Shown piece by piece: positions 24,727 through 33,178 of a stretch of DNA of 64,000 nucleotides. Source of the DNA: JADZAI01 sp046348585 (GTDB lineage: Bacteria; Pseudomonadota; Alphaproteobacteria; Micropepsales; Micropepsaceae); assembly GCA_046348585.1 (NCBI GenBank), contig JAXMDZ010000012.1:1-64000 (forward strand). Reading direction: 5' to 3'. The notes below the pieces were generated by a model. It saw only the letters and a list, made by a program, of their open reading frames with translations. It was not told the DNA's origin and searched no databases. Numbering within the stretch: the stretch's first letter is position 1; each line of letters begins with the position of its first letter. The position numbers and the translations under genes are program-made.

Positions 24727-25431
24727 ATGGCTCAGGTTCGTCCCCTCAAGATCCAGTCGCGCGAGCGCACCGGCACCGGCGGCGCCCGCGCGACGCGCCG
24801 CGCCGGCCTCGTGCCCGGCGTCGTCTATGGCGGCAAGGGCGCCCCGGCGGCCATCGCGATCGAGACCCGCGAGCTGGAGAAGGCCATCACCACCGGCGGC
24901 CGCTTCACCTCGTCGCTGTTCGAGGTCGAGCTCGACGGCGCCAAGACCCGCGTCGTGCCGCGCGCCGTGCAGTTCGACCCGGTGACCGACCGCCCCGTGC
25001 ATTTCGACCTGTTCCGCCTCGAAAGCGGCACCAAGGTTTCGCTCTTCATCCCCGTGCGCTTCATCAACCACGACGCCTCGCCCGGCCTGAAGCGCGCCGG
25101 CGTGCTGAACATCGTGCGCCACGAAGTCGAGCTGATCTGTCCGGCCGACAACATCCCGTCCGAACTGGTCGGCGACCTGACCGGCCTCAACTTCAACGAC
25201 TCGCTGCACATCTCGGCCTTCAAGCTGCCCGAAGGCGTGACCCCGGCGATCCGCAACCGCGACTTCACCATCGCCTCGATCGCCCCGCCGTCGGTGAAGG
25301 GCCTCGACGAGGAAGCCCCGGCCGCCGAAGGCGAGGCCGCGCCCGCCGCCGGCGCCAAGGCGCCCGCCGGCAAGGCCGCCGCCCCCGCCGCGAAGGCCGC
25401 CGCCCCGGCCGCCCCCGCCAAGAAGAAGTAA
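24727..25431 (+). CDS. rplY: 50S ribosomal protein L25/general stress protein Ctc
   Basis: A 234-residue long-form L25 (TL5/CTC type) binding 5S rRNA. The N-terminal L25 domain reads QSRERTGTGGARATRRAGLV and GVVYGG. The C-terminal beta domain includes FINHDASPGLKRAGVLNIV and VELICPADNIPSELVGDLTG. An Ala/Pro/Lys-rich tail of about 45 residues follows, low in complexity and probably disordered. The 254 bases before it hold no gene. It is followed by pth, the usual partner. Confidence 0.95.
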   Translation: MAQVRPLKIQSRERTGTGGARATRRAGLVPGVVYGGKGAPAAIAIETRELEKAITTGGRFTSSLFEVELDGAKTRVVPRAVQFDPVTDRPVHFDLFRLESGTKVSLFIPVRFINHDASPGLKRAGVLNIVRHEVELICPADNIPSELVGDLTGLNFNDSLHISAFKLPEGVTPAIRNRDFTIASIAPPSVKGLDEEAPAAEGEAAPAAGAKAPAGKAAAPAAKAAAPAAPAKKK

Positions 25432-25476
25432 GGCCGCCGCGGACGGTCGTCCGCGCCGCCCGCCGGGGGCTGACCC

Positions 25477-26169
25477 ATGCTGCTGCTCGTCGGTCTCGGC
25501 AATCCCGGCCGCGACTATGCCGGGCATCGCCACAATGTCGGCTTCATGGCGGTGGACGCCATCGCCCAGCGTCACCGCTTCGCGCCCTGGAAGAAGCAGT
25601 TCAAGGCCGAAACCGCCGAGGGCTTTCTCGATTCGCCCAAGGGCCGCGTGAAGGTGCTGGCGCTGAAGCCCCAGACCTACATGAACCTCTCCGGCGAGGC
25701 CGTGCAGGCGGCGGCGCATTTCTATCGCATCGATCCGGCCGACATCGCCGTGCTCTATGACGAGCTGGACCTCGCGGCCGGCAAGATCCGCGTCAAGACC
25801 GGCGGCGGCGCGGCCGGCCATAACGGCATCCGCTCCATCGCCGGGGCGCTGGGGCCGGACTTCCGCCGCATCCGCATCGGCATCGCCCATCCCGGCGACA
25901 AGGCCCGCGTCACCGGCCATGTGCTGGGCAATTTCACCAAGGACGATCAGGCCTGGCTCGTTCCCCTGCTCGACGCCATCGCCGAGGCCGCGCCCTTCAT
26001 CGCGGCGGGCGACGATATCGGCTTCATGAACAAGGTCGCGGTGCTGCGCGGCGAGCCGCCCGAGAAGGCCAAGGCCGAAACGTCAAAGGCGGACAACACG
26101 TCCGCGCCCTCCCCCTCCGGCCCCAAGGGCCGCCTCCCCCGCGAACGGGGGAGCCAAGACGAAAGCTGA
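25477..26169 (+). CDS. pth: Peptidyl-tRNA hydrolase with extended C-terminus
   Basis: A 230-residue Pth that frees tRNA from dropped-off peptidyl-tRNA. LLVGLGNPGRDYAGHRHNVG contains the catalytic His, and KPQTYMNLSGEAV and GGAAGHNGIRSI are the other signatures. The core ends near residue 190. The remaining tail (SAPSPSGPKGRLPRERGSQD) is unusual and is encoded by two adjacent palindromes (26118-26153), which suggests a palindromic repeat inserted near the old stop. ychF follows by six bases. Confidence 0.95.
   Translation: MLLLVGLGNPGRDYAGHRHNVGFMAVDAIAQRHRFAPWKKQFKAETAEGFLDSPKGRVKVLALKPQTYMNLSGEAVQAAAHFYRIDPADIAVLYDELDLAAGKIRVKTGGGAAGHNGIRSIAGALGPDFRRIRIGIAHPGDKARVTGHVLGNFTKDDQAWLVPLLDAIAEAAPFIAAGDDIGFMNKVAVLRGEPPEKAKAETSKADNTSAPSPSGPKGRLPRERGSQDES
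26118..26153. repeat. Two tandem hairpins (REP-like) inside the 3' end of pth
   Basis: The first hairpin is cggccc-caa-gggccg (26118-26132). The second is ctccccc-gcgaac-gggggag (26134-26153). C/G-block palindromes of this form occur as dispersed extragenic repeats in some alphaproteobacteria. Here it is translated as the Pro/Arg-rich tail of Pth. Only one copy is seen in this window. Confidence 0.5.
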
Positions 26170-26175
26170 AGCGCC

Positions 26176-27273
26176 ATGGGTTTCAAATGCGGCATCGTCG
26201 GTCTGCCCAATGTCGGCAAGTCGACGCTCTTCAACGCGCTGACGCAGACCGCCGCGGCGCAGGCGGCGAACTATCCCTTCTGCACCATCGAGCCGAATGT
26301 CGGCGAGGTCGCGGTGCCCGACCCGCGCCTTGAGACGCTGGCCCGCATCGCCAAGTCGCAGAACGTGGTGCCGACCCGCATCTCGTTCGTCGACATCGCG
26401 GGGCTGGTGCGCGGCGCCTCGAAGGGCGAGGGCCTCGGCAACCAGTTCCTCGGCAATATCCGCGAGGTCGATGCGATCGTGCATGTCCTGCGCTGCTTCG
26501 AGGACGGCGACGTCACCCATGTCGAAGGCCGCATCGATCCGATCGCCGACGCCGAAACGATCGACACCGAGCTGATGCTCGCCGACCTCGACAGCCTGGA
26601 GAAGCGCATCGTTCCGCTGGAGAAGAAGGCGAAGGGCGGCGACAAGGAAGCGATCGCCCTCGCCGCGCTGATGACCAAGGCGCTGGTGCTGCTGCGCGAG
26701 GGCCGTCCGGCGCGCGAGGCGAAGCTGGAGCCGGAGGAGGCGGCGCCCTTCTCGCAGCTCGGCCTCATCACCTCCAAGCCGGTGCTCTATGTCTGCAATG
26801 TCGACGAGGCCTCGGCCGCGGCCGGCAACGCCTTCTCGGCCCGCGTCGAGGCGATGGCGAAGGCTCAGGGCGCCGAATGCGTCGTCTTCTCCGCCAAGAT
26901 CGAATCGGAGATCGCGGTGCTGCCCTTCGAGGAGCGCGGCGACTATCTGGAGGCGGCGGGCCTGCCCGAAGCCGGCCTCGACCGCATGATCCGCGCCGGC
27001 TACCACCTGCTCGGCCTCATCACCTATTTCACGGTGGGTCCGAAGGAGGCGCGCGCCTGGACGATCGTGAAGGGCACCAAGGCGCCCAAGGCCGCCGGCG
27101 TCATCCACACCGATTTCGAGAAGGGCTTCATCCGCGCCGAAACCACCGCCTTCGACGATTTCGTCGCGGCCGGCGGCGAAGCGGGCGCCAAGGAAGCCGG
27201 CAAGATGCGCCTGGAAGGCAAGGACTACGTCGTCAAGGACGGCGACATCCTGATGTTTCGCTTCAACACCTGA
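26176..27273 (+). CDS. ychF: Redox-regulated ATPase YchF (Obg-family)
   Basis: A 365-residue P-loop protein. The Walker A motif is GLPNVGKSTLFNAL, the switch region contains VDIAGLVRGASKGEGLGNQF, and the nucleotide specificity motif reads NVDE (YVCNVDEAS) rather than NKxD, as in YchF proteins that prefer ATP. A helical insertion and a C-terminal TGS domain (YFTVGPKEARAWTIVKGTKA to KDGDILMFRFNT) complete it. It probably binds ribosomes. It is co-directional with pth at six bases. Confidence 0.96.
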   Translation: MGFKCGIVGLPNVGKSTLFNALTQTAAAQAANYPFCTIEPNVGEVAVPDPRLETLARIAKSQNVVPTRISFVDIAGLVRGASKGEGLGNQFLGNIREVDAIVHVLRCFEDGDVTHVEGRIDPIADAETIDTELMLADLDSLEKRIVPLEKKAKGGDKEAIALAALMTKALVLLREGRPAREAKLEPEEAAPFSQLGLITSKPVLYVCNVDEASAAAGNAFSARVEAMAKAQGAECVVFSAKIESEIAVLPFEERGDYLEAAGLPEAGLDRMIRAGYHLLGLITYFTVGPKEARAWTIVKGTKAPKAAGVIHTDFEKGFIRAETTAFDDFVAAGGEAGAKEAGKMRLEGKDYVVKDGDILMFRFNT

Positions 27274-27280
27274 CGCTTCG

Positions 27281-27300
27281 CGCACGCCTTAAGGCGTGCG
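27281..27300. terminator. Perfect 20-base palindrome between convergent genes
   Basis: The sequence cgcacgccttaaggcgtgcg is identical on both strands and could fold as an 8-base stem with a ttaa loop. It lies eight bases after the ychF stop and contains the stop codon (27289-27291) of the convergent secreted-protein gene. A bidirectional terminator is the natural reading, though no T-run follows. Confidence 0.45.
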
Positions 27301-27801
27301 GCGATAGGTCAGGTCGAAATTGGTCGTCCAGGTCTTGCCGCCGTCGGCCGACCGTTCGCCGTGCTGGCGCACCGAGCCGTCGGGATTGGGCGTCCAGGTG
27401 ATGCGCTGGAGCCCCGGCGTGTCGTCGCCCCACGAGGTCGGCTCCGTCGTCTGCATGCGCATCGCGCCGCCCTCGATGCCGCCGGTCATCTGAAGCAGGC
27501 CGCCGGACGAATCGGTCCAGATCTGGTGCCAGGCGCCGTCCGCGAAGATGTTCTGGCTCATGCCCGTCAGGCCGCTGGCCCCGGTCCAGTTCTCGACGAG
27601 GACGCAGCCGCCATGCGCGAGAGCGATGTGGTTGACGCCGGCCGCATTCGCCGGATCGCCGGTCGCCGTGACGGTCCAGTCGCCGACCCAGAAGTCGAAG
27701 GCGCGGTGCTCGGGGGTATCGCACGGCCCGGCGGGCGCCTCGGCCGCCGGGGCCGCGCCGGCGAGCGCGGCAAGCGTCAGTGCGGACAATGCGGTCTTCA
27801 T
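27289..27801 (-). CDS. Secreted protein of unknown function (DUF1579-like)
   Basis: A 170-residue protein with a signal peptide (MKTALSALTLAALAGAAPAA, likely cut after AEA). The mature part opens HRAFDFWVGDWTVTATGDPA and continues through ENWTGASGLTGMSQNIF, WHQIWTDSSGGLLQMTGGIE and RITWTPNPDGSVRQHGERSA. The FDFWVGDW opening and the beta-rich repeats resemble lipocalin-like DUF1579 proteins. Function is unknown. Two Cys residues (PCDTPEH, GGCVLVE) could form a disulfide in the periplasm. Confidence 0.75.
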   Translation of the reverse strand: MKTALSALTLAALAGAAPAAEAPAGPCDTPEHRAFDFWVGDWTVTATGDPANAAGVNHIALAHGGCVLVENWTGASGLTGMSQNIFADGAWHQIWTDSSGGLLQMTGGIEGGAMRMQTTEPTSWGDDTPGLQRITWTPNPDGSVRQHGERSADGGKTWTTNFDLTYRRTP

Positions 27802-27974
27802 GGCGTCCTCTCCCATCCTGGCGGTCTGCCGCCTCCAGGGGCGCAGATTGTCCGCCTGGCCCGGTTTACGCAACGGCGGCGGCAGGGGGCGCGGCGGCGG
27901 GCCGCCTTGCGCCCGGCGTCCGGCTTGCCGAAACTCCCCCGGGAAACGCCTTCACATCAGACCGGACACCGCGC

Positions 27975-28649
27975 ATGGGCCACTTCATCGACTTGACCGC
28001 AGCCGACGGCTTCACCTTCGCCGCCTATCACGTCGAGCCCAAGGGCAAGCGGCGCGGCGGGCTGATCGTCGTGCAGGAGATCTTCGGCGTGAACGCCGAC
28101 ATCCGCGCGACGGCGGAGGATTTCGCGGCGCTCGGCTACGAGGTGCTGGCGCCCTCGATGTATGACCGCGTGAAGAAGGGCCTCCAGATCGACAGCCACA
28201 GCCAGGAGGCGCTGGCCGAGGCGGTGCCGATCGCCCAGGCGAACGGGCTGGAGAAGCCGGTCATCGACCTTCAGGCCTGCGTGAACTACCTGAAAAGCCG
28301 CGGCCCGGTCTTCGTCACCGGCTTCTGCTATGGCGGCTCGGCCTCGTGGATCGCCGCGACCCAGGTCGAGGGCGTTACGGCGGCGAGCTGCTACTACGGC
28401 TCGCTGCTGCCCAATCTCGCGCACCTGAAGCCTAAATGCCCGGTCATCGCCCATTTCGGCGCGACCGACCCGTTCATCCCCAAGGAGAACGTCGACCGCT
28501 TCAAGGCGGAGCAGCCCCAGGTGCCGGTCTATCTCTACGACGCCGGGCACGGCTTCTTCACGCGCGGCGGCATGGCCTATGACGAGGCGGCGATGAAGCT
28601 GTCGCTGGAGCGCACGCTCGCCCTCTTCGACGGGGCCGCGGCGGCATGA
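27975..28649 (+). CDS. Dienelactone hydrolase family protein, copy 1
   Basis: A 224-residue alpha/beta-hydrolase of the dienelactone hydrolase (DLH) family. The Cys nucleophile is in FVTGFCYGGSASWIAA, the Asp in HFGATDPFIP and the His in YDAGHGFFTRGG, so the Cys-Asp-His triad is complete. VVQEIFGVNADIR is the usual oxyanion loop. Family members open lactone rings in chloroaromatic degradation, but many act on unknown esters or thioesters. It overlaps the MaoC gene downstream by four bases and is the first gene of a DLH-MaoC-MaoC-DLH cassette. Confidence 0.88.
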   Translation: MGHFIDLTAADGFTFAAYHVEPKGKRRGGLIVVQEIFGVNADIRATAEDFAALGYEVLAPSMYDRVKKGLQIDSHSQEALAEAVPIAQANGLEKPVIDLQACVNYLKSRGPVFVTGFCYGGSASWIAATQVEGVTAASCYYGSLLPNLAHLKPKCPVIAHFGATDPFIPKENVDRFKAEQPQVPVYLYDAGHGFFTRGGMAYDEAAMKLSLERTLALFDGAAAA

Positions 28650-29110
28650 TCGAAGTCTGGTTCGAGGACCTTCCCGAGGGCAAGACGCTCGACCTCGGCG
28701 AGCGGCTGGTGACCCGCGAGGAGATCGTCGCCTTCGCGTCCGAGTTCGATCCGCAGCCCCATCACCTCGACGACGAGGCGGCGGCGAAGTCGATTCTCGG
28801 CGGGCTGTCGGCGAGCGGCTGGCACACCTGCGCGCTGATGATGCGCCTGCTGGCCGACGGTCTCGCCAACCGCGCCGCCTCGATGGGCTCGCCCGGCATC
28901 GAGGAGGTGCGCTGGATGCGCCCCGTCCGCCCCGGCGACGTGCTGCGCCTGCGCGGCGAGGTGAAATCGGCCCGCGTGTCGAAGTCGCGCCCCGAGATGG
29001 GCATCGTCGATATCGAGTGGACGCTGCACAACCAGCGCGAACAGGTCGCCTGGATGAAGGCGACCGGCCTCTACGGCGTGCGCAACGCCGCGGCGGGAGG
29101 GCCCGCGTGA
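28646..29110 (+). CDS. MaoC-like hot-dog dehydratase, copy 1
   Basis: A 154-residue single hot-dog domain. The (R)-hydratase motif with Asp and His is FASEFDPQPHHLDDEAAAKS, and LSASGWHTCALMMRLLADG is the central hot-dog helix. EEVRWMRPVRPGDVLRLRGE matches the late strands. MaoC proteins hydrate enoyl-CoA or related thioesters. It is coupled by overlap with the DLH gene before and the second MaoC after. The pair of hot-dog proteins could form a heterodimer. Confidence 0.85.
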   Translation: MIEVWFEDLPEGKTLDLGERLVTREEIVAFASEFDPQPHHLDDEAAAKSILGGLSASGWHTCALMMRLLADGLANRAASMGSPGIEEVRWMRPVRPGDVLRLRGEVKSARVSKSRPEMGIVDIEWTLHNQREQVAWMKATGLYGVRNAAAGGPA

Positions 29111-29574
29111 TGTGGTGGGAAGACATCGAACTCGGCGTCACGACGCCGCTCGGCGCCTACACCTTCACCGAGGAGGAAATGATCCGCTTCTCGCGCGCCT
29201 ACGATCCCCAGCCCTTCCACATCGACCCCGAAGCGGCGAAGGCCTCGTTCTATGGCGGCATCATCGCCAGCGGCTGGCACGTCGCGGCGGTGTGGATGAA
29301 GCTGATGATCGCCAGCTCGCAGAAGCGCGCCGCGGAACTCGGCGACCGGCGCGCCGGCGGCGTCTCGCCGGGCTTCCTGAACCTGCGCTGGATCAAGCCG
29401 ACGCGGCCCGGCATGACGCTGCACTACGACACGACCACGCACGAGAAGATCGCGCTGAAGTCGCGGCCGGAACTCGGCCTGCTGCGCTCGCTCAACCTGG
29501 CGGTGGACGAGAACGGCGAAACGGTGATGAGCTTCGTCGGCCAGGGCTTCTGGCCGCGCCGCCCGAAGGAATAG
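29110..29574 (+). CDS. MaoC-like hot-dog dehydratase, copy 2
   Basis: A 154-residue hot-dog protein. The motif FSRAYDPQPFHIDPEAAKAS holds the Asp/His pair, IIASGWHVAAVWMKLMI is the helix, and LRWIKPTRPGMTLHYDTTT the closing strands. It resembles copy 1 over its whole length, so the two are paralogues. Start is ATG at 29110, overlapping the previous stop by one base; the GTG at 29107 is in frame just before. The second DLH follows three bases after its stop. Confidence 0.85.
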   Translation: MWWEDIELGVTTPLGAYTFTEEEMIRFSRAYDPQPFHIDPEAAKASFYGGIIASGWHVAAVWMKLMIASSQKRAAELGDRRAGGVSPGFLNLRWIKPTRPGMTLHYDTTTHEKIALKSRPELGLLRSLNLAVDENGETVMSFVGQGFWPRRPKE

Positions 29575-29577
29575 CCC

Positions 29578-30291
29578 ATGCCGATGATCCTGGTGCGTTC
29601 GGTCAAGGACGGTTTCGCGTTTCGCGCCTATCACGTGCCGGCGAAAGGCGCGCGCAAGGGCGGCCTGGTGCTGGTCCAGGAGATTTTCGGCGTCACCGAT
29701 CACATCCGCCAGCTCTGCGACGAATACGCCGCCGACGGCTACGAGGTGCTCTCGCCCTCGCTCTACGACCGTCAGGAGCGCGGCTTCGAGGCCGACTACA
29801 CGCCGGACGGGATCGCCGCCGCGATGAAGCTGCGCGACGGCCACGACATGGCCGATTCCATCGGCGACGTGCAGTCCTGCATCGACCGCTTCCGCGAGGC
29901 GTCGAGCGATCCGGTCTATATCACCGGCTATTGCTATGGCGGCTCGGTCGCCTGGGTCGCCGCCTGCCGCTGCAAATATCTGGCGGCGGCGTCCGGCTAT
30001 TACGGCCGCGCCATCGTCGACTATCTGGACGAGACGCCGCGCTGCCCGGTGATGCTGCATTTCGGCAAGACCGACGCCTCGATCCCGCTGGAGTTCGTGG
30101 ACCGCATCGAGGCGGCGCACCCGCAGGCGCAGGTCTTCCGCTACGACGCCGGGCACGGTTTCAATTCGGACCGCCGCAAGGACTACGACATGGCGAGCGC
30201 GGAACTCGCTCGCGCGCGGACGCTGGCGCATTTCGCCGCCCACCGCACGACGCCGCCGCCCCGGCGCGACCAGTTCGGCAACCCGGTCTGA
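29578..30291 (+). CDS. Dienelactone hydrolase family protein, copy 2
   Basis: A 237-residue DLH-family hydrolase with Cys in VYITGYCYGGSVAWVAA, Asp in HFGKTDASIP and His in YDAGHGFNSD. VLVQEIFGVTDHIR matches the same loop in copy 1. The two DLH proteins share the same order of motifs but differ enough to suggest different substrates. It ends with a Pro/Arg-rich tail (HRTTPPPRRDQFGNPV). It closes the four-gene cassette. The gluzincin-like gene starts 19 bases later. Confidence 0.88.
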   Translation: MPMILVRSVKDGFAFRAYHVPAKGARKGGLVLVQEIFGVTDHIRQLCDEYAADGYEVLSPSLYDRQERGFEADYTPDGIAAAMKLRDGHDMADSIGDVQSCIDRFREASSDPVYITGYCYGGSVAWVAACRCKYLAAASGYYGRAIVDYLDETPRCPVMLHFGKTDASIPLEFVDRIEAAHPQAQVFRYDAGHGFNSDRRKDYDMASAELARARTLAHFAAHRTTPPPRRDQFGNPV

Positions 30292-30310
30292 CGATATTGA
30301 GGAGAGCGCC

Positions 30311-32080
30311 ATGCGGTGGATCGCGGTTCTGGGTTTCGCCCTTCTCGGCGCGGCGGCGTCCGCCGCCCAGGCCGCCGAGAACTGCGCCGCCAAATGGCAG
30401 GCCGCCTTTCAGGCCCCGATTCCGTGCGAGCCCTACACGCCGGGCGCGGCCGCCGATGGCGCGGGCTTCTTCTACGAGACCGGCGGCGCCGTTTCCGACG
30501 ACGTGAAGAAGGCGGTGCTCGACATCGCCGCCGACGCCTTCGCCGCCTCCAAGGCCAAATACGGCGAGTTCGGAACGCTGAATGCCGTCACCTTCGTCGC
30601 CCTGAAGGACAACCACCCCAACTACAACCCCGCCAGCTTCGCCATCTGGGGCGAGGCGGAAGTGGACAAGCGCCGGGCGGGCGAATCCTGCCCGGTCGTG
30701 CTCTTCCCCGCCCTCGCCGACGCCGGGGCCGACAAGGCGCGCCAGCTGATCGCCCACGAATTGTGGCACTGCTTCCAGTTCGACAACCTGCCCGGACAGC
30801 TCAACGGCGATCCCCTGCCCGCCGACGCGCTCGGCCGTCAGCTCTGGTTCGAGCGCACCGAATGGTGGGTCGAAGGGTCGGCCCATTATTTCTCGAACCT
30901 CGTCTATCCCGGCGCCAATCTGGAGGCGGGGTCGCAGGAGCTGTTCGACCAGAAGGCGCGCGTCTTCGACCAGCACGGCAAGGGCGCCTATGGCGCGTCG
31001 CTGTTCTTCCAGTCGCTCGGCAATTACAGCGGCCCGGCCGCCGTCATGGAGTTGCTGAAAGGCCTGCCGACCGCCGGCAACGCCAACGCGCAGCGCGCCG
31101 GGCTCGCCGCCTATGGCGCGATCGGCGGCGACTTCCACAATTACGCGCGCGAACTGATCGTGACGTCGATCATGGATTCGTCCGGCGGCCCGATCATGGT
31201 GCCCTTCAAGGGCGAGGAGCGCGCGACGACGCTCGCCGAGGGCGAAACCGAGATCGCGCTGAACGTGAAGCCGTTCACGGTCGTCAAGTACGTCTTCAAT
31301 CTGGAGGAAGGCTATCTCTACACCTTCCCGTCCTTCGCCAAGCTGGGCATGGTCGACGGCATGAAGCTGTCCTACCTGGTGGACGGCAAGTGGATCGAGG
31401 CGCTGGCGGACATCAAGATCGACACGCGCTGCAAGGGATCGAGCGCCGCCCCGATCGCCATGCTGTTCACGCGCACCGACGATTCCGACGGCGAGACGGC
31501 GGCCGGTCAGGCCGCCGCGACCTTGACCATGAGCGCCCATAAGGGCGACTGCCCCTGCGACGCGCTGGAGGCGATCCCGGTCTGCTATGTCGGCAACTGG
31601 CTGCTCGACAACAACGCCGCCGGCGTCGCGATGAGCAAGAGCAACGACAAGATGGACCTCCAGAGCCTCGACGGCACGATCCGCGTCAATATCGGCGCGG
31701 ACGGGCGCACGACGCTGAAGCTGAACGGCTGGGGCCCGAAATGGACGAAGAAGTCGAAGTTCGAGAACGACGACACGGTGCCGAAGTCGATGACCATCAC
31801 CCTCAACGGCGAGTTCGAGGGCCTGATTGGCAAGGCCAAGAGCGGCAAGATGTGCGTGATCCCGCTCGCCGACCGCACGACACTCGCCTATGAGGCCATG
31901 ATCTCGTACTGGGGCGTGGCCGACGAGATGCCCTATGCGCTGACCAATCCGATGGGCGATCCGCTGGCCGGGCAGGAAGCGGACATCAACTGCGCCGGCG
32001 ACGAAATCTTCTACGCCATCCCGCTGCCCGGCAATACGGGCGAAGGCGCGTCGTCGGGCCGCCTGACGCGCGAGCCTTAG
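30311..32080 (+). CDS. Secreted putative zinc metallopeptidase (gluzincin/MA-like), otherwise unknown
   Basis: A 589-residue exported protein with a signal peptide (VLGFALLGAAASAAQAAENC, cut after QAA). At about residues 153-162 it has LIAHELWHCFQ, a zinc-binding HExxH. About 40 residues later it has WWVEGSAHYFSN, the Glu-x-x-Ala third ligand pattern of peptidase MA/gluzincins. After about residue 300 the protein is beta-rich (LEEGYLYTFPSFAKLGMVDG, TIRVNIGADGRTTLKLNGWG), perhaps one or two binding domains. Several Cys residues (CPCDALEAIPVCY) could form disulfides. No peptidase family is recognised with confidence. It may share a transcript with the DLH/MaoC cassette. Confidence 0.75.
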   Translation: MRWIAVLGFALLGAAASAAQAAENCAAKWQAAFQAPIPCEPYTPGAAADGAGFFYETGGAVSDDVKKAVLDIAADAFAASKAKYGEFGTLNAVTFVALKDNHPNYNPASFAIWGEAEVDKRRAGESCPVVLFPALADAGADKARQLIAHELWHCFQFDNLPGQLNGDPLPADALGRQLWFERTEWWVEGSAHYFSNLVYPGANLEAGSQELFDQKARVFDQHGKGAYGASLFFQSLGNYSGPAAVMELLKGLPTAGNANAQRAGLAAYGAIGGDFHNYARELIVTSIMDSSGGPIMVPFKGEERATTLAEGETEIALNVKPFTVVKYVFNLEEGYLYTFPSFAKLGMVDGMKLSYLVDGKWIEALADIKIDTRCKGSSAAPIAMLFTRTDDSDGETAAGQAAATLTMSAHKGDCPCDALEAIPVCYVGNWLLDNNAAGVAMSKSNDKMDLQSLDGTIRVNIGADGRTTLKLNGWGPKWTKKSKFENDDTVPKSMTITLNGEFEGLIGKAKSGKMCVIPLADRTTLAYEAMISYWGVADEMPYALTNPMGDPLAGQEADINCAGDEIFYAIPLPGNTGEGASSGRLTREP

Positions 32081-33174
32081 GCGCGCCGCTCGGGATAGAG
32101 CGTCAGCAGACCCGCTTCGCTCGCCGGGGCGTTGCCGCGTTCGGTGATGAAGCCGGTGACGAGACGGGCCGGCGTCACGTCAAAGCCGGGATTGGCGGCC
32201 GGGCTGCCGGGCGCTGCGATCTCGACCGTCGCCAGCGAGCCGTCGGGCAGGCGGCCGGTCATCTTCAGCACCTCGTCGGCCGAACGTTCCTCGATGGGGA
32301 TCGCGCCAACGCCGGTCTTCATCGACCAGTCGATGGTCGAATAGGGCAGCGCGACATGGAACGGCACGCCGTTGTCCTTCGCGGCGAGCGCCTTCAGATA
32401 GGTGCCGATCTTGTTGGCGACGTCGCCATTGGCGGTCACCCGGTCGGTGCCGACGATGCAGAGATCGACGAGGCCGGCCTGCATCAGATGGCCGCCGGCA
32501 TTGTCGGCGACGATGGTGTGCGGCACGCCGTGCGCGCCCAGCTCGAACGCCGTCAGCGAGGCGCCCTGATTGCGCGGGCGCGTCTCGTCCACCCAGACAT
32601 GGAGCTTCAGGCCCTTGTCGTGCGCCATGTAGATGGGCGCGAGCGCCGTGCCCCAGTCGACGCAGCCGAGCCAGCCGGCGTTGCAGTGGGTGAGGATGTT
32701 GACGGTCGCGCCCGCTTCCTTCACCCCGGCCGCCGCCTCGATCAGCTTCAGCCCGTTCTCGCCGATGCGGCGGCAGGTCTCGACGTCGTCCTCGCAGAGC
32801 CTGGCGGCGCGCGCATAGGCGGCGGCGGCGCGTTCCGCGGGCGGCAGATCGCGCACGGCGGCGGCGACTTCGCCGAGCGCCCAGCGCAGATTGATCGCGG
32901 TCGGCCGCGTCTCGGCGAGCAGCGCGCTCGCCGCCGCCAGCGAGGCGTCGGACGGATCGGCCCTCAGCGCCATGGCGAGGCCGTAGGCCGCCGTCGCGCC
33001 GATCAGCGGCGCGCCGCGCACCACCATCGCGCGGATCGCCTGCGCGCAGTCCCCGGCCGATTGCAGCGTCATCGTCTCGAAGCGGTGCGGCAGCGCCGTC
33101 TGGTCGATCACCGTGACCGACCAGCCGTCCGCGTTCGGCCAGATCGTGCGATAGGGCGTGCCGCCGATCTTCAT
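32077..33174 (-). CDS. mtnA: S-methyl-5-thioribose-1-phosphate isomerase
   Basis: A 365-residue MtnA that isomerises methylthioribose-1-phosphate to methylthioribulose-1-phosphate in methionine salvage. The catalytic Cys is in ILTHCNAGWLGC, the catalytic Asp in CIVGTDRVTANGDVANKIGT, and the N-terminal VVRGAPLIGATAAYGLAMAL is the family start. It also resembles eIF2B alpha, but the Cys and Asp together mark the enzyme. It is last in the mtnP-apt-mtnA run. Its stop overlaps the convergent peptidase-like gene by four bases. Confidence 0.95.
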   Translation of the reverse strand: MKIGGTPYRTIWPNADGWSVTVIDQTALPHRFETMTLQSAGDCAQAIRAMVVRGAPLIGATAAYGLAMALRADPSDASLAAASALLAETRPTAINLRWALGEVAAAVRDLPPAERAAAAYARAARLCEDDVETCRRIGENGLKLIEAAAGVKEAGATVNILTHCNAGWLGCVDWGTALAPIYMAHDKGLKLHVWVDETRPRNQGASLTAFELGAHGVPHTIVADNAGGHLMQAGLVDLCIVGTDRVTANGDVANKIGTYLKALAAKDNGVPFHVALPYSTIDWSMKTGVGAIPIEERSADEVLKMTGRLPDGSLATVEIAAPGSPAANPGFDVTPARLVTGFITERGNAPASEAGLLTLYPERRA

Positions 33175-33178
33175 CGGC

